Assembly: GCA_900317095.1 (NCBI GenBank)
Contig: ONFL01000017.1
Coordinates: 1-43,644 of the forward strand
Length of the DNA stretch: 43,644 nt
Direction of reading: 5' to 3'
From: an uncultured Eubacteriales bacterium
GTDB lineage: Bacteria > Bacillota > Clostridia > Lachnospirales > Lachnospiraceae
The translations under genes were made by a program, and so were the position numbers. Within the stretch, counting starts at the first letter, position 1. Each line of letters opens with the position of its first letter. Of the stretch, positions 24,795 to 34,955 are shown one piece after another. The notes beneath the pieces were generated by a model. The model did not search any database. It saw only the letters and a list, made by a program, of their open reading frames with translations, and was not told the DNA's origin.

Positions 24795-25637
24795 ATGGGT
24801 ATCAGAAGTTACAACCCATATACACCTTCCAGAAGAAATATGACCGGTTCTGATTTCGCTGAGATCACAAAGACGAAACCGGAAAGATCTCTGGTTGCTG
24901 CTAAGAAGAGCAAGGCAGGCCGCAACGCACAGGGCAAGATCACTGTAAGACATCGCGGCGGCGGCGTTAAGAGAAAATACAGAATCATTGATTTTAAGAG
25001 ATATAAAGATGATATCCCGGCTGTCGTAAAGGCAATCGAGTATGATCCCAACAGAACTTCCAATATCGCGCTGATCTGCTATGCAGATGGACAGAAGGCA
25101 TACATCCTCGCTCCTACAGGACTTGAGGTAGGCGCAACTGTCATGAACGGCGCCAATGCAGAGATTAAGATCGGCAACTGCCTTCCCCTCGAGAACATCC
25201 CTGTCGGTACCATGGTACACAACGTAGAGATGTATCCCGGCAAGGGCGGCCAGCTTGTCCGCAGCGCAGGTACTGCGGCACAGCTTATGGCCAAGGAAGG
25301 AAAGTATGCGACTCTTCGTCTTCCCTCCGGCGAGATGCGTCTCGTTCCCGTAATCGCAAGAGCAACAGTCGGCCAGATCGGCAATCTTGATCACGAACTG
25401 ATCAATATCGGCAAGGCCGGACGTAAGCGCCACATGGGTATCCGCCCGACAGTCAGAGGCTCCGTAATGAACCCGAACGATCATCCCCATGGCGGCGGTG
25501 AAGGTAAGGCTCCTATCGGACGTACAGGCCCTATGACTCCCTGGGGCAAGCCTGCTCTTGGTTACAAGACACGTAAGAAGCACAAGCATTCCAACAAGCT
25601 CATCGTCAGAAGACGCGATGGCAGCGTGATTAAATAA
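24795..25637 (+). CDS. rplB: 50S ribosomal protein L2
   Basis: L2 is a core 50S protein needed for subunit joining and peptidyl transfer. The 280-residue product starts [14 protein letters not shown] and has the RNA-binding OB and SH3-like domains, with [16 protein letters not shown] near 48-63. The C-terminal loop has [14 protein letters not shown] and the conserved HPHGGGEGK that contains the functional histidine. ATG 24795 was chosen over an in-frame ATG at 24777 because AAAGGAG ends seven bases before it. Confidence 0.98.
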   Translation: MGIRSYNPYTPSRRNMTGSDFAEITKTKPERSLVAAKKSKAGRNAQGKITVRHRGGGVKRKYRIIDFKRYKDDIPAVVKAIEYDPNRTSNIALICYADGQKAYILAPTGLEVGATVMNGANAEIKIGNCLPLENIPVGTMVHNVEMYPGKGGQLVRSAGTAAQLMAKEGKYATLRLPSGEMRLVPVIARATVGQIGNLDHELINIGKAGRKRHMGIRPTVRGSVMNPNDHPHGGGEGKAPIGRTGPMTPWGKPALGYKTRKKHKHSNKLIVRRRDGSVIK

Positions 25638-25649
25638 GGAGGTTAGGCA

Positions 25650-25928
25650 ATGAGCAGATCACTGAAGAAGGGACCTTTCGCAGATGAAAGCCTGCTGAAG
25701 AAGATTGATGCTATGCAGAAGTCCGGTGAAAAGTCCGTTATCAAAACCTGGTCAAGACGTTCAACCATTTATCCGCAGATGGTTGACTTTACAATAGCAG
25801 TACATGACGGAAGAAGACATGTTCCCGTATACATCCGTGAGGACATGGTAGGCCACAAGCTCGGCGAGTTCGTCGGCACCAGAACCTACCGCGGCCACGG
25901 AAAAGATGAGAAGAAGAGCAGAAGTTAA
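25650..25928 (+). CDS. rpsS: 30S ribosomal protein S19
   Basis: S19 sits in the 30S head next to S13 and contacts the A-site tRNA. The 92 residues include [19 protein letters not shown], the central [21 protein letters not shown] pattern (seen in two parts) and the C-terminal [17 protein letters not shown], all typical. It is preceded by AAGGAGG and follows rplB after 12 bases. Confidence 0.98.
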   Translation: MSRSLKKGPFADESLLKKIDAMQKSGEKSVIKTWSRRSTIYPQMVDFTIAVHDGRRHVPVYIREDMVGHKLGEFVGTRTYRGHGKDEKKSRS

Positions 25929-25954
25929 TTAGAGTTCGGAAGGAGGTAATATCC

Positions 25955-26344
25955 ATGGCTAAAGGACACAGATCCCAGATTAAGAGAGACAGAAACGAGC
26001 AGAACAAGGATACGAGACCGAGCGCTAAGTTAACGAACGCGAGAATTCCCGTACAGAAAGCCTGCTACGTTCTCGATGCCATCCGTGGAAAAGATGTTGA
26101 GACTGCACAGGCCATCCTGGCTTACAGCCCCAGATACGCGTCAGCAGTGATCGACAAGCTGCTGAAGTCTGCGATCGCGAACGCAGAGAACAATAACAAT
26201 ATGGATAAGAACAAGCTTTTCATCGAGGAGTGCTACGCAAGCAATGGTCCTATCATGAAGAGAATCCAGCCCAGAGCACAGGGCAGGGCTTACAGAATCG
26301 AGAAGAGGATGAGCCACATCAAGATCGTGCTGAACGAAAGATAA
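25955..26344 (+). CDS. rplV: 50S ribosomal protein L22
   Basis: L22 helps form the exit tunnel constriction, and changes in its loop give macrolide resistance in other species. The 129-residue protein begins with a slightly longer basic N-terminus (MAKGHRSQIKRDRNEQNKD) than the common 110-115-residue form. The conserved RIPVQKACYVLDAIRGK, ALLKSAIANAEN-type helix and tunnel hairpin ending GRAYRIEKRMSHI follow. The tunnel loop looks of wild-type length. Confidence 0.97.
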   Translation: MAKGHRSQIKRDRNEQNKDTRPSAKLTNARIPVQKACYVLDAIRGKDVETAQAILAYSPRYASAVIDKLLKSAIANAENNNNMDKNKLFIEECYASNGPIMKRIQPRAQGRAYRIEKRMSHIKIVLNER

Positions 26345-26357
26345 GGAGGAGACGTAA

Positions 26358-27044
26358 ATGGGTCAGAAAGTTAATCCTCATGGTCTGCGCGTAGGCGTTA
26401 TCAAGGACTGGAATTCCACATGGTATGCTGATGCAGACTTTGCAGATAACCTTGTTGAAGATCACAAGATCAGAACATACCTTAAGAAAAGATTATATAA
26501 TGCCGGAATTTCTCATATCAATATTGAGAGAGCAGTTGACAGAGTAAGAGTTACCATCTTTACAGCAAGACCCGGCATGGTTATCGGACGCAAGCCTGCG
26601 GAAGATGATAAGGATCAGAGAAGAGAGATCGATAAGATCAAGGACGAAGTCAGCAAGCTTACTGACAAGAAGCTCCTCCTTGATGTTAAGGATGTAAAGC
26701 TCCCGGAATGCGACGCACAGCTGGTTGCCGAGAATATCGCCCAGCAGCTTGAGAATCGTGTTTCCTTCCGAAAGGCTATGAAGTCCAGCATGCAGAAGAC
26801 CATGCGCTCCAGAGGCGGCGTTAAGGGAATCAAGACCTGCGCAAGCGGACGTCTTGGCGGTGCTGATATGGCGCGTACAGAATTCTACACAGAGGGAACC
26901 ATTCCTCTTCAGACACTCCGTGCTGATATCGATTACGGATTTGCAGAAGCTAACACCACTTATGGCAAGGTTGGCGTAAAGACCTGGATCTACCATGGTG
27001 AGGTTCTTCCCGTAAAGGAGAAGAAAGAAGGGAGCGATAAATAA
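26358..27044 (+). CDS. rpsC: 30S ribosomal protein S3
   Basis: S3 forms part of the mRNA entry channel and has helicase function with S4. The 228 residues contain [18 protein letters not shown], the KH domain around [17 protein letters not shown] (about 67-83), and the C-terminal [13 protein letters not shown] segment with [12 protein letters not shown]. The GxxG loop is present as RPGMVIG. It overlaps rplP by one base (TAATG). Confidence 0.98.
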   Translation: MGQKVNPHGLRVGVIKDWNSTWYADADFADNLVEDHKIRTYLKKRLYNAGISHINIERAVDRVRVTIFTARPGMVIGRKPAEDDKDQRREIDKIKDEVSKLTDKKLLLDVKDVKLPECDAQLVAENIAQQLENRVSFRKAMKSSMQKTMRSRGGVKGIKTCASGRLGGADMARTEFYTEGTIPLQTLRADIDYGFAEANTTYGKVGVKTWIYHGEVLPVKEKKEGSDK

Positions 27045-27481
27045 TGTTAATGCCCAAGAGAGTAAAACGTCGTAAGCAGTTCCGCGGCTCTATGGCCGGC
27101 AAGGCCCTCCGCGGCAATAAGATATCTTACGGTGAGTATGGTATTGTTGCCCTTGAGCCTGCCTGGATCAAGTCCAACCAGATAGAGGCTGCCCGTGTTG
27201 CCATGACACATTACGTAAAGCGTGGCGGTAAAGTATGGATCAAGATCTTCCCCGACAAGCCTGTTACAGCAAAACCGGCTGAAACCCGAATGGGTTCCGG
27301 AAAGGGCGCTCTTGAGTACTGGGTCGCAGTTGTTAAGCCGGGCAGAGTTATGTTTGAGATCGCCGGTGTTCCCGAAGACGTTGCGAAGGAGGCTCTCCGT
27401 CTCGCATCACACAAGCTTCCTGTAAAGTGCAAGATCGTATCTCGCGCAGATTTAGAAGGCGGTGATAACAGTGAGAACTAA
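27044..27481 (+). CDS. rplP: 50S ribosomal protein L16
   Basis: L16 organises the A-site region of the 50S subunit. The 145 residues start [15 protein letters not shown] and contain [19 protein letters not shown] and the conserved [16 protein letters not shown] near residues 75-90, where the substrate arginine of the hydroxylase in other bacteria lies. The first ATG at 27044, overlapping the rpsC stop, has GGGAG at a good distance. It overlaps rpmC by 11 bases. Confidence 0.97.
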   Translation: MLMPKRVKRRKQFRGSMAGKALRGNKISYGEYGIVALEPAWIKSNQIEAARVAMTHYVKRGGKVWIKIFPDKPVTAKPAETRMGSGKGALEYWVAVVKPGRVMFEIAGVPEDVAKEALRLASHKLPVKCKIVSRADLEGGDNSEN

Positions 27482-27680
27482 TGATTATGTAAAAGAGTTA
27501 CAGAATAAGTCAGCTGAAGACCTGAACAAGGCCCTTGTAGAAGCAAAGAAAGAGCTCTTCAGCCTCAGATTTCAGAATGCTACGAACCAGCTGGACAACA
27601 CAAGCAGAATCAAGGAAGTCCGCAGAGACATCGCAAGGATCCAGACGGTTATCACTGCAAAGGCTAATGCCGCCGAATGA
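27471..27680 (+). CDS. rpmC: 50S ribosomal protein L29
   Basis: L29 is a small helical hairpin at the tunnel exit near L23. The 69-residue form begins [14 protein letters not shown] and includes [16 protein letters not shown] and [14 protein letters not shown], which are diagnostic. The GTG at 27471 gives the family N-terminus and sits five bases after GGTGA; a GTG at 27462 would add three residues. The start lies within the end of rplP, so translation is probably coupled. Confidence 0.95.
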   Translation: MRTNDYVKELQNKSAEDLNKALVEAKKELFSLRFQNATNQLDNTSRIKEVRRDIARIQTVITAKANAAE

Positions 27681-27732
27681 TCAGGCGGACAGATCAGTCA
27701 CCAGTGCGGCACTAATATAAAGGAGAATTGTC

Positions 27733-27990
27733 GTGGAAGAAAGAAATCTTAGAAAGACAAGAGTGGGCAGGGTCGTAAGCAATAAGATGGATAAGACGAT
27801 CGTTGTTGCAGTCGCAGACCGTGTAAAGCACCCTCTCTACAAGAAGATCGTAGATAGAACCTATAAATTAAAGGCTCATGATGAGAACAACGAGTGCAAT
27901 ATCGGCGACAGAGTAAGGGTCATGGAGACCAGACCGCTGTCCAAGGATAAGAGATGGAGACTTGTCGAGATTATCGAGAAGGCCAAGTAA
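27733..27990 (+). CDS. rpsQ: 30S ribosomal protein S17
   Basis: S17 is a primary 16S rRNA-binding protein with an OB fold. The 85 residues include [19 protein letters not shown] and the C-terminal [20 protein letters not shown], both typical. It starts with GTG seven bases after AAAGGAG. A 52-base gap separates it from rpmC, with no terminator visible, so it should remain in the operon. Confidence 0.98.
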   Translation: MEERNLRKTRVGRVVSNKMDKTIVVAVADRVKHPLYKKIVDRTYKLKAHDENNECNIGDRVRVMETRPLSKDKRWRLVEIIEKAK

Positions 27991-28009
27991 TTGATCAGGA
28001 GGTAAAGTC

Positions 28010-28378
28010 ATGATACAGCAGGAAACAAGGCTTCGTGTCGCTGATAATACCGGTGCTAAAGAGCTCCTCTGCATCCGTGTTATGGGCGGTTCTACAAGAA
28101 GATATGCGCATATCGGCGACGTCATTGTTGCTTCCGTAAAAGATGCAACACCAGGCGGAGTTGTTAAAAAAGGTGACGTTGTGAAGGCTGTTGTCGTTCG
28201 TACAGTCAAAGGTGCTCACCGCAAAGATGGTTCATATATCAGATTCGATGAGAATGCGGCTGTTATTATCAAGGATGATAACACCCCCAGGGGCACACGT
28301 ATCTTTGGGCCAGTAGCAAGAGAGCTGCGTGAGAAACAGTTCATGAAGATCGTTTCTCTTGCACCTGAAGTTCTGTAA
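28010..28378 (+). CDS. rplN: 50S ribosomal protein L14
   Basis: L14 lies at the subunit interface and binds the silencing factor RsfS. The 122 residues begin [20 protein letters not shown] and contain [15 protein letters not shown] and the C-terminal [14 protein letters not shown]. All features are canonical. The ribosome site is AGGAGG 6-7 bases before ATG. It is the first gene of the classical spc portion of the cluster; no separate promoter was found. Confidence 0.98.
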   Translation: MIQQETRLRVADNTGAKELLCIRVMGGSTRRYAHIGDVIVASVKDATPGGVVKKGDVVKAVVVRTVKGAHRKDGSYIRFDENAAVIIKDDNTPRGTRIFGPVARELREKQFMKIVSLAPEVL

Positions 28379-28392
28379 GGAGGTAGCTTGAA

Positions 28393-28722
28393 GTGTCATC
28401 TATGAGAATTAAGAAAGGTGATATGGTAAAGATCATCGCCGGCAAAGACAAAGGAAGTACCGGAAAGGTGATCTCCATCAATCATAAAAAAGGAACGGTC
28501 TGCGTAGAAGGCCTGAACATGATCACAAAACATACCAAGCCTTCCATGGCTAATCAGCAGGGTGGAATCATCACCGTTGAGGGTCCCATCAATGTTTCAA
28601 ATGTAATGTATGTTACCGATGACGGAAAGGTTTCCAGAATCGGATATACGGTTGAGACAGATGCTGAAGGCAAGACAGTTAAAAAGCGTGTTGTCAAGGC
28701 CACAGGCAAGGTAATTGACTGA
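28393..28722 (+). CDS. rplX: 50S ribosomal protein L24
   Basis: L24 is an assembly initiator that binds the 5' end of 23S rRNA. The 109 residues show the KOW motif ([21 protein letters not shown], in parts) and the later [13 protein letters not shown]. The GTG at 28393 lies nine bases after AGGAGG. An ATG nine bases further on is 18 bases from that site, so GTG is preferred even though it adds the residues MSS to the usual N-terminus. Confidence 0.96.
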   Translation: MSSMRIKKGDMVKIIAGKDKGSTGKVISINHKKGTVCVEGLNMITKHTKPSMANQQGGIITVEGPINVSNVMYVTDDGKVSRIGYTVETDAEGKTVKKRVVKATGKVID

Positions 28723-28745
28723 TCAGGGGAAGGAGGAAACAGATC

Positions 28746-29285
28746 GTGAGCAGATTAAAAGAACAGTATACCAGCGAGATCGTTCCCGCAATGATCTCCA
28801 AGTTTGGTTATAAGAACATTATGCAGGTTCCGAAGCTCGTGAAGGTTGTTGTCAACATGGGTGTCGGCGAAGCAAAAGACAATCCGAAGGTTCTCGAGAA
28901 TGCCGTAAGTGATCTCACCACCATCTGCGGTCAGAAGCCCGTTATCACAAAAGCGAAGAAATCCATCGCCAACTTCAAGATCAGAGAAGGTCAGCCCATT
29001 GGCTGCAAGGTTACCCTCCGCGGTGAGAAGATGTATGATTTTACAGATCGTCTGATCAATCTTGCGCTGCCTCGTGTACGTGACTTTAACGGTGTAAATC
29101 CCAACTCCTTCGACGGAAGAGGCAACTATTCCCTTGGACTTAAGGAGCAGCTGATCTTCCCTGAGATTGAGTATGACAAGATCGACAAGACCAGAGGCAT
29201 GGACGTTATCTTCGTAACGACCGCGCAGACAGATGAAGAAGCCAGGGAACTGATCCGTTTATTCGGAATGCCCTACGCTAAATAA
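28746..29285 (+). CDS. rplE: 50S ribosomal protein L5
   Basis: L5 binds 5S rRNA and contacts the P-site tRNA. The 179 residues begin [16 protein letters not shown] and contain [35 protein letters not shown] and the C-terminal [18 protein letters not shown]. It starts with GTG after AGGAGG. Length is standard for Firmicutes. The next gene, rpsZ, begins 15 bases after its stop. Confidence 0.98.
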   Translation: MSRLKEQYTSEIVPAMISKFGYKNIMQVPKLVKVVVNMGVGEAKDNPKVLENAVSDLTTICGQKPVITKAKKSIANFKIREGQPIGCKVTLRGEKMYDFTDRLINLALPRVRDFNGVNPNSFDGRGNYSLGLKEQLIFPEIEYDKIDKTRGMDVIFVTTAQTDEEARELIRLFGMPYAK

Positions 29286-29299
29286 GGAGGTAAGTATTC

Positions 29300-29485
29300 A
29301 TGGCTAAAACATCTATGAAGATTAAGCAGCAGCGTAAACCGAAGTTCTCTTCCAGAGCTTACAACAGATGCAGGATCTGCGGACGTCCGCACGCGTATCT
29401 GAGAAAATACGGCATCTGCAGAATCTGCTTCCGTGAACTTGCCTACAAGGGCGAGATCCCGGGCGTAAGAAAAGCAAGCTGGTAA
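29300..29485 (+). CDS. rpsZ: 30S ribosomal protein S14, zinc-binding type Z
   Basis: The short 61-residue zinc form of S14, found in the 30S head. The zinc ribbon has cysteines at 24, 27, 40 and 43 (CRICGRPH and CRICFRE). Bacteria that face zinc shortage often carry a second, zinc-free S14 gene elsewhere; none is in this window. AGGAGG stands before the ATG. The position between rplE and rpsH is normal. Confidence 0.97.
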   Translation: MAKTSMKIKQQRKPKFSSRAYNRCRICGRPHAYLRKYGICRICFRELAYKGEIPGVRKASW

Positions 29486-29510
29486 TAAAAAGAGAAGGAG
29501 GAACAGGAAA

Positions 29511-29906
29511 ATGACAGATCCTATCGCAGATATGCTTACAAGAATTCGTAATGCAAATACAGCAAAGCATGATACAGTTGATGTTCCCTCATCAAAGATC
29601 AAGCTTGCAATCGCCGAAATCCTTCTCAAAGAGGGTTACATCCAGAGCTATGATGTCGTAGAGGATGGTCCGGCAAAGAACATTCATATCACATTAAAGT
29701 ACGGCGCAGATAAGAACCAGAGAGTTATCGCCGGACTCAAGAGAATTTCCAGGCCCGGTCTGCGTGTATATTCCAGCGCGGAAGATATGCCGAAGGTACT
29801 TGGCGGACTTGGTATCGCCATCGTATCCACCAATAAGGGTATCCTTACAGACAAGGAAGCCCGCAAAGAGAATGTAGGCGGCGAAGTTCTCGCATTCATC
29901 TGGTAA
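29511..29906 (+). CDS. rpsH: 30S ribosomal protein S8
   Basis: S8 is a primary binder of the 16S central domain and, in enterobacteria, the repressor of the spc operon. The 131 residues begin [16 protein letters not shown] and contain VVEDGPAKN in the middle and the C-terminal [18 protein letters not shown], followed by GEVLAFIW. An S8-binding mRNA site before rplE was not apparent here. An 88-base gap follows. Confidence 0.98.
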   Translation: MTDPIADMLTRIRNANTAKHDTVDVPSSKIKLAIAEILLKEGYIQSYDVVEDGPAKNIHITLKYGADKNQRVIAGLKRISRPGLRVYSSAEDMPKVLGGLGIAIVSTNKGILTDKEARKENVGGEVLAFIW

Positions 29907-29994
29907 TTCATAACATTTCCATTTCATGGATTTTATAATAGATACAATACTGAAACCGGGGGAAGCCCCGTCAATCTAAGTAAGGAGGAACGGC
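29907..29994 (+). promoter_or_regulatory. rpsH-rplF intergenic region, possible weak internal promoter
   Basis: The gap contains TATAAT at 29934-29939 but only a poor -35 match (TAACAT at 29911). A small hairpin formed by CGGGG/CCCCG near 29957-29969 follows. It may be a secondary promoter and leader for the rplF part of the cluster. Confidence 0.35.
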
Positions 29995-30537
29995 ATGTCA
30001 AGAATTGGTAGAATGCCGGTTGCAGTTCCCGCAGGCGTAACGGTGGACATTGCAGCAGATAACGTAGTAACAGTAAAGGGACCCAAGGGAACTCTTACAA
30101 GAGCCCTCGCTCCCGAGATGCAGATCAAACTTGAGAACGGAGAGATCACCGTTTCCAGACCCAACGATCTGAAGAAGATGAAATCATTACACGGTTTAAC
30201 CAGAACCCTGATCCATAACATGGTTACTGGTGTGACCGAAGGTTATTCCAAAAAGCTTGAGGTCAACGGTGTTGGTTATAGAGCACAGAAGCAGGGCAAT
30301 AAGCTTATCTTAAACTTAGGCTATTCACATCCTGTAGAGATGGTTGACCCGGAAGGCGTTTCCACAGCAGTAGAAGGCACCAACCTGATCACCGTATCCG
30401 GCATCAGCAAGGAAAAAGTCGGACAGTATGCTGCTGAGATCCGCTCCAAGAGAGCTCCCGAACCTTATAAGGGCAAGGGCATCAAGTATGTTGATGAAGT
30501 GATCAGACGTAAGGCCGGCAAGACAGGTAAGAAATAA
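29995..30537 (+). CDS. rplF: 50S ribosomal protein L6
   Basis: L6 lies near the factor-binding site of the 50S subunit. The 180 residues contain two homologous domains. The first starts [19 protein letters not shown] and the second carries [15 protein letters not shown]. The end holds the diagnostic [20 protein letters not shown] precedes the ATG. Its upstream gap of 88 bases is longer than others in the spc region. Confidence 0.98.
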   Translation: MSRIGRMPVAVPAGVTVDIAADNVVTVKGPKGTLTRALAPEMQIKLENGEITVSRPNDLKKMKSLHGLTRTLIHNMVTGVTEGYSKKLEVNGVGYRAQKQGNKLILNLGYSHPVEMVDPEGVSTAVEGTNLITVSGISKEKVGQYAAEIRSKRAPEPYKGKGIKYVDEVIRRKAGKTGKK

Positions 30538-30556
30538 TAAAGGAGGGTGAATTGCA

Positions 30557-30925
30557 ATGATAAAGAAAGCAGACAGAAGCGCAATGCGCGTTAAGAAACA
30601 CAGAAGGCTGCGTTTTCATCTGGCAGGCACTGAGCAGCGCCCCCGTTTATCGGTCTTCAGAAGCAACAGCCACATCTATGCGCAGATCATTGATGATGAG
30701 GCTGGTCATACTCTTGTTGCGGCATCAACTATGGAGAAGGCCATCAAAGATCAGCTCCAGTACACAGACAACGTAGAAGCCGCTGCAGCTGTAGGGACCG
30801 CGGTAGCGAAGAAAGCACTGGAAAAAGGCATCACAGAGGTTGTTTTCGACAGAGGCGGATTCGTATATCAGGGTAAGATTCAGGCCCTCGCAGACGCTGC
30901 AAGGCAGGCAGGCCTGAAATTCTAA
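30557..30925 (+). CDS. rplR: 50S ribosomal protein L18
   Basis: L18 binds 5S rRNA together with L5. The 122-residue product has a basic N-terminus ([19 protein letters not shown]), then [19 protein letters not shown] and [22 protein letters not shown] in parts, all family hallmarks. AGGAGG precedes the start. The gene ends 15 bases before rpsE. Confidence 0.98.
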   Translation: MIKKADRSAMRVKKHRRLRFHLAGTEQRPRLSVFRSNSHIYAQIIDDEAGHTLVAASTMEKAIKDQLQYTDNVEAAAAVGTAVAKKALEKGITEVVFDRGGFVYQGKIQALADAARQAGLKF

Positions 30926-30940
30926 CAGGGAGGAAATCAG

Positions 30941-31450
30941 ATGAAGCGTACAATCGTTGATGCCAGTTCATTAGAATTAACCGATAAAGTCGTTGCCATC
31001 AAGCGTGTCACCAAGGTAGTTAAGGGCGGCCGTAATATGAGATTTGCAGCGCTTGTCGTTGTTGGCGATAAGAACGGCCATGTTGGTGCCGGTCTTGGTA
31101 AGGCTGCTGAGATTCCCGAAGCGATCCGCAAGGGAAAAGAAGCTGCCATGAAGTCACTTATCACGGTTCCCGTTGATGAGAATCAGAGTATCACACATGA
31201 CAATCTTGGACAGTTCGGCGGAGCATCCGTACTGCTCAAGCGTGCTCCTCAGGGTACCGGTATTATTGCCGGCGGTCCTGCGCGTACCGTACTTGAGCTG
31301 GCAGGATACACCAATATCCGTACAAAGTCTCTTGGATCCAATAACAAGCAGAATGTTGTTCTCGCCACCCTGGAAGGTCTCAAGGGTCTCATGACTCCTG
31401 AGGAAGTTGCCAGAAAGCGCGGCAAGTCCATCGAAGAGATTTTTGCTTAA
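30941..31450 (+). CDS. rpsE: 30S ribosomal protein S5
   Basis: S5 takes part in decoding accuracy and the mRNA helicase region of the 30S subunit. The 169 residues show the double-stranded-RNA-binding-like domain with [21 protein letters not shown] (in parts), [20 protein letters not shown], and the C-terminal domain with [21 protein letters not shown]. The N-terminal loop [13 protein letters not shown] contains the region changed in spectinomycin-resistant strains; it appears normal. Confidence 0.98.
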   Translation: MKRTIVDASSLELTDKVVAIKRVTKVVKGGRNMRFAALVVVGDKNGHVGAGLGKAAEIPEAIRKGKEAAMKSLITVPVDENQSITHDNLGQFGGASVLLKRAPQGTGIIAGGPARTVLELAGYTNIRTKSLGSNNKQNVVLATLEGLKGLMTPEEVARKRGKSIEEIFA

Positions 31451-31462
31451 GGAGGCTTTGAA

Positions 31463-31645
31463 ATGGCAGAGAAATTAAAGATTACTTTAGTAAAGTCTAC
31501 GATCGGTGCGATCCCCAAGCACAAGAAGACAGTAGAAGCTTTAGGCCTTCATAAACTCTACAGAACCGTGGAGCTGCCTGATAATGCTGCAACCAGAGGA
31601 ATGATTGCACAGGTAAAGCACCTGGTAAAAGTAGAAGAGATCTGA
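31463..31645 (+). CDS. rpmD: 50S ribosomal protein L30
   Basis: L30 is a small peripheral 50S protein. The 60 residues MAEKLKITLVKSTIGA, followed by KHKKTVEALGLHKLYRTVEL and a terminal VKHLVKVEEI, are standard. The ATG is preceded by AAGGAGG. It lies 12 bases after rpsE and 15 bases before rplO. Confidence 0.97.
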   Translation: MAEKLKITLVKSTIGAIPKHKKTVEALGLHKLYRTVELPDNAATRGMIAQVKHLVKVEEI

Positions 31646-31660
31646 CAGGAGGTATCTGAA

Positions 31661-32101
31661 ATGAACTTATCAGAACTTAGACCCGCAGAGGGTTCCACCC
31701 ACAGCGCCAATTTCAGAGTCGGACGCGGACATGGTTCAGGCAACGGCAAGACTTCAGGCAAGGGCCACAAGGGACAGAAAGCACGTTCCGGAGCACCCCG
31801 TACCGGGTTTGAAGGCGGCCAGATGCCTTTATACAGAAGACTCCCCAAGAGAGGCTTCACAAACAGAAACACGAAACATATCACAGCTATTAACGTAGAT
31901 GTTCTGAACAGATTCGAAGACGGGGCAGTTGTAACCGTTGAGGCACTGCTGGAGAGCGGCGCCATCAGCAATCCCCGTGACGGTGTAAAGATCCTTGGAA
32001 ATGGTGAGCTTACAAAGAAGCTGACAGTAAAGGTTAATGCATTCAGTGCATCTGCAGCGGAAAAGATTAAAGCTCTTGGTGGAACAGCTGAGGTGATCTG
32101 A
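31661..32101 (+). CDS. rplO: 50S ribosomal protein L15
   Basis: L15 is an early-binding 50S assembly protein. The 146 residues begin [18 protein letters not shown] and have the long glycine/lysine-rich arm [19 protein letters not shown] (about 23-41) that enters the rRNA, then [18 protein letters not shown]. The globular C-terminus ends [12 protein letters not shown]. Its TGA overlaps the secY ATG by one base, as is common. Confidence 0.98.
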   Translation: MNLSELRPAEGSTHSANFRVGRGHGSGNGKTSGKGHKGQKARSGAPRTGFEGGQMPLYRRLPKRGFTNRNTKHITAINVDVLNRFEDGAVVTVEALLESGAISNPRDGVKILGNGELTKKLTVKVNAFSASAAEKIKALGGTAEVI

Positions 32102-33432
32102 TGGCATCTACCAATACAGGGAACCGGGGCGTGCTGAACGCCCTCAAGGTACCTGAAGTTCGCAAAAGGATTTTGTTCACACTTCTGATTCTGGTAGTAG
32201 TGAGATTAGGAGCACAGATCCCCGTCCCGGGAGTGAGCAGAGATGTATTTTCGAACTGGTTTGCAAATCAAACGGCAGGAGCGGTCAGCCTGTTTGATAT
32301 GATTACAGGCGGCTCCTTCAGCCAGATGTCCGTTTTTGCACTCAGTATTACTCCCTATATTACTTCGTCAATTATCATGCAGCTGATGACGATCGTAATT
32401 CCTTCTCTTGAGGAATTGCAGAAGGATCAGGATGGCAGAGAGAAGATGCAGAAATATACTTTCTATCTTTCCATCATCCTTTCTGCTGTTCAGGCCGTAG
32501 CAATGGGAATTGGCTTTTACAGGAATAACAGCCTGCAGACGCATTCCGTTTTTGCCCTGATCGTCGTCATAGCCTCCATGATCGTCGGAGCTTGCGTACT
32601 TGTATTTTTTGGTGAGGAGATCACAAAGCATGGAGTTGGAAATGGTATTTCCATGATCCTGCTTTTCAATATTATCTCCAGACTGCCTCAGGACATGAAA
32701 ACTCTTTACGACACCTTCATGAAGGGCAGGAATATCGTAAAAGCCGGGCTGGCTCTTATCGTTATTCTCGCAATTATCATCTTTATGATCGCGTTCGTAG
32801 TGGTACTCCAGGAAGCCTATGTAAAGATCCCCGTTCAGAATTCTTCCAAGATTCAGGGCAGGAGAACGCTTCGCAGCCAGGGTGACCACATTCCGTTCAA
32901 AATTAATTCGGCAAACGTAATCCCCGTGATCTTTGCCAGCTCCCTTATGTCCATGCCGGGACTGATCGTATCATTCGTGGGCAAGACACCAGGAGGAGTC
33001 GGCGGTGAGATCATCAGAGTGCTGAGCCAGAATAACTGGTTCAATCCTGCAGCCATGCAGTATACTGTCGGGGCTGTCATTTATGCGCTGCTTGTTATTG
33101 CATTTGCCTATTTTTATACTTCCATAACCTTTAATCCGCAGGAAGTAGCGGAGCAGCTCAAGGAAAGAGGAAGTTTTATTCCGGGCCACAGACCCGGCAA
33201 ACAGACCGTAGATTATCTGCAGTCCGTTTCCAACAGCACCATTGTGATCGGCGCGGTCGGCCTTCTGATCGTTGCCATGGTTCCGATTGTTCTTTCTGGA
33301 CTTTTCGGCGCTGACGTTTCCTTCGGCGGAACGTCACTGATCATCATTGTAGGTGTTATTATTGAAACGATCCGCCAGGTAGATTCCAAGGTCGGACAAA
33401 GACATCTTACTGGTATCTTAAGTAAGAAGTAA
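32101..33432 (+). CDS. secY: Protein translocase subunit SecY
   Basis: The channel of the Sec translocon in the cytoplasmic membrane. The 443 residues contain ten hydrophobic segments. Marker motifs are RLGAQIPVPGV near 37-47, the plug-region residues around FDMITGGSFSQMSVFALSITPYI (in parts), the cytoplasmic loop GNGISMILLFNII, and the ribosome/SecA-binding loops with IPVQ and GHRPGKQT. The end contains DSKVGQRHLTGILSKK. It starts on the rplO stop, as in most Firmicutes, and is followed by a hairpin before adk. Confidence 0.98.
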   Translation: MASTNTGNRGVLNALKVPEVRKRILFTLLILVVVRLGAQIPVPGVSRDVFSNWFANQTAGAVSLFDMITGGSFSQMSVFALSITPYITSSIIMQLMTIVIPSLEELQKDQDGREKMQKYTFYLSIILSAVQAVAMGIGFYRNNSLQTHSVFALIVVIASMIVGACVLVFFGEEITKHGVGNGISMILLFNIISRLPQDMKTLYDTFMKGRNIVKAGLALIVILAIIIFMIAFVVVLQEAYVKIPVQNSSKIQGRRTLRSQGDHIPFKINSANVIPVIFASSLMSMPGLIVSFVGKTPGGVGGEIIRVLSQNNWFNPAAMQYTVGAVIYALLVIAFAYFYTSITFNPQEVAEQLKERGSFIPGHRPGKQTVDYLQSVSNSTIVIGAVGLLIVAMVPIVLSGLFGADVSFGGTSLIIIVGVIIETIRQVDSKVGQRHLTGILSKK

Positions 33433-33450
33433 TAACCCGAATAGACAGGC

Positions 33451-33486
33451 AAGCAGGAGAATAAGTCTTATGGCATTCTCCTGCTT
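33451..33486 (+). terminator. Hairpin between secY and adk, terminator or attenuator
   Basis: A perfect 12-base-pair stem (AAGCAGGAGAAT at 33451-33462 with 33475-33486) has a 12-base loop. The tail ATTTGG is weakly T-rich, so termination may be partial. A second, weaker CCGGC/GCCGG hairpin (33519-33535) followed by CCTTTCTT lies just before adk. Confidence 0.65.
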
Positions 33487-33564
33487 ATTTGGTAAGGAAA
33501 AAGGAAAAAGATAAAAGACCGGCCATCTGTGCCGGGCCTTTCTTAAGCGGGAGGAGAATATTTT

Positions 33565-34209
33565 ATGAAGATTATTATGCTGGGAGCACCTGGAGCCGGA
33601 AAAGGAACACAGGCAAAGATGATTGCTGACAAGTGCGGGATCCCCCACATTTCCACAGGCGACATTTTCAGAGCCAACATCAAGAACGGAACAGAGCTTG
33701 GCGCAAAGGCTAAAGAGTATATGGACAAGGGCCTTCTGGTACCGGATGAGCTGACCTGCGGACTGGTTGTAGACCGCATCCAGGCAGAGGACTGCAAAGA
33801 TGGATATATCCTGGATGGATTTCCGAGAACCATCCCTCAGGCAGAGGCTCTGGAGGAAGCTCTGAATAAGATCGGACAGAGGGTGGATTTCGCGATCAAC
33901 ATAGATGTTCCGGATGAGAACATCATCAGCAGGATGTCCGGCAGGCGTGCCTGCACCAGCTGCGGCGCCACCTATCATGTCGTATTTAATCCTCCTAAGA
34001 AGGAAGGCATCTGCGATGACTGTGGAGCAGAACTTGTCCTCCGTGACGATGACAAGCCGGAGACCGTTAAGAACAGACTCCGTGTTTATCATGACCAGAC
34101 CCAGCCGCTTATTGACTTTTATTCCGCAAGAGATGTGCTCAGAACCGTAGACGGAACGCAGTCTATGGAGAAGGTTTTTGATGACATTCTGAAGGTGCTT
34201 GGCGCGTGA
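33565..34209 (+). CDS. adk: Adenylate kinase
   Basis: Adenylate kinase converts AMP and ATP into two ADP. The 214-residue long form has the P-loop [10 protein letters not shown] at 7-16, the AMP site DGFPRT near 84-89, and a zinc-binding lid with cysteines at 130, 133, 150 and 153. The all-cysteine lid is typical of Gram-positive bacteria. AGGAG stands before the ATG. The stop overlaps the map start as GTGA, so the two are coupled. The position after secY is usual. Confidence 0.98.
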   Translation: MKIIMLGAPGAGKGTQAKMIADKCGIPHISTGDIFRANIKNGTELGAKAKEYMDKGLLVPDELTCGLVVDRIQAEDCKDGYILDGFPRTIPQAEALEEALNKIGQRVDFAINIDVPDENIISRMSGRRACTSCGATYHVVFNPPKKEGICDDCGAELVLRDDDKPETVKNRLRVYHDQTQPLIDFYSARDVLRTVDGTQSMEKVFDDILKVLGA

Positions 34210-34955
34210 GAGTAACCCTGAAGACGGAGCGGCAGATCGAAAAGATGCGGACAGCCGGACGGCTTCTTGCCTATGTGCACAGACAGCTGCACAGGGCTCT
34301 GCGCCCCGGCATGTCTACGCTGGACATAGACCGTCTGGGGGAGGAACTGATCCGCAGCTGCGGCTGTGTTCCTAATTTTAAGAACTATGAAGGCTATCCG
34401 GCATCTATCTGCGTATCTGTGAATGATGAAGTCGTGCACGGTATTCCGGCTCCTGACAGGATCCTCAGGGAAGGCGATATCGTCAGCCTTGACGCGGGTC
34501 TTATCTATAAGGGTTATCATTCCGACGCGGCCAGGACCTGGGGAATCGGCAGGATTTCCGAAGAGGACGCCAGGCTGATCCGGGCAGCCCGGGAATGCTT
34601 TTTTGCAGGCATCAGCAAGGCAAAAGAAGGAGCCTGGCTGTGTAAAATTTCCGGCGGCGTGGAGGACTGCGCCAGGAAATACGGCTTCGGGATCGTGCGC
34701 GAACTGGCGGGGCACGGTATAGGGTCCAGTCTGCACGAGGATCCCGAGATCCTCAATTACAGGACAGGAAGACCGGGCATCCGGCTGAAGGCGGGAATGA
34801 CACTGGCTGTAGAACCGATGATCACCAGCGGGAAGCCGGATATCAGCGTGCTCGAGGATGACTGGACCATCGTTACCGATGACGGTTCCAACGCGGCGCA
34901 CTATGAGAATACGATCCTCATTACGCCGGACGGATGCGAGGTGCTTAGCATATGA
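34206..34955 (+). CDS. map: Methionine aminopeptidase type I
   Basis: This metalloenzyme removes the initiator methionine from new proteins. The 249 residues contain VVHGIP near 77-82, the metal-binding aspartates in [15 protein letters not shown] (about 97-111), the histidine in [14 protein letters not shown] (about 172-185), and the glutamates in VEPM and NTILIT. It starts with GTG within the adk stop region (GTGA overlap of four bases). Its TGA overlaps the next ATG, giving an unbroken adk-map-KOW chain. Confidence 0.97.
   Translation: MRVTLKTERQIEKMRTAGRLLAYVHRQLHRALRPGMSTLDIDRLGEELIRSCGCVPNFKNYEGYPASICVSVNDEVVHGIPAPDRILREGDIVSLDAGLIYKGYHSDAARTWGIGRISEEDARLIRAARECFFAGISKAKEGAWLCKISGGVEDCARKYGFGIVRELAGHGIGSSLHEDPEILNYRTGRPGIRLKAGMTLAVEPMITSGKPDISVLEDDWTIVTDDGSNAAHYENTILITPDGCEVLSI

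Noticed and set aside
29934..29939. Strong internal promoter before rplF
   Set aside because: TATAAT is perfect but no acceptable -35 box lies at 16-18 bases, so it is only listed as a weak possibility.
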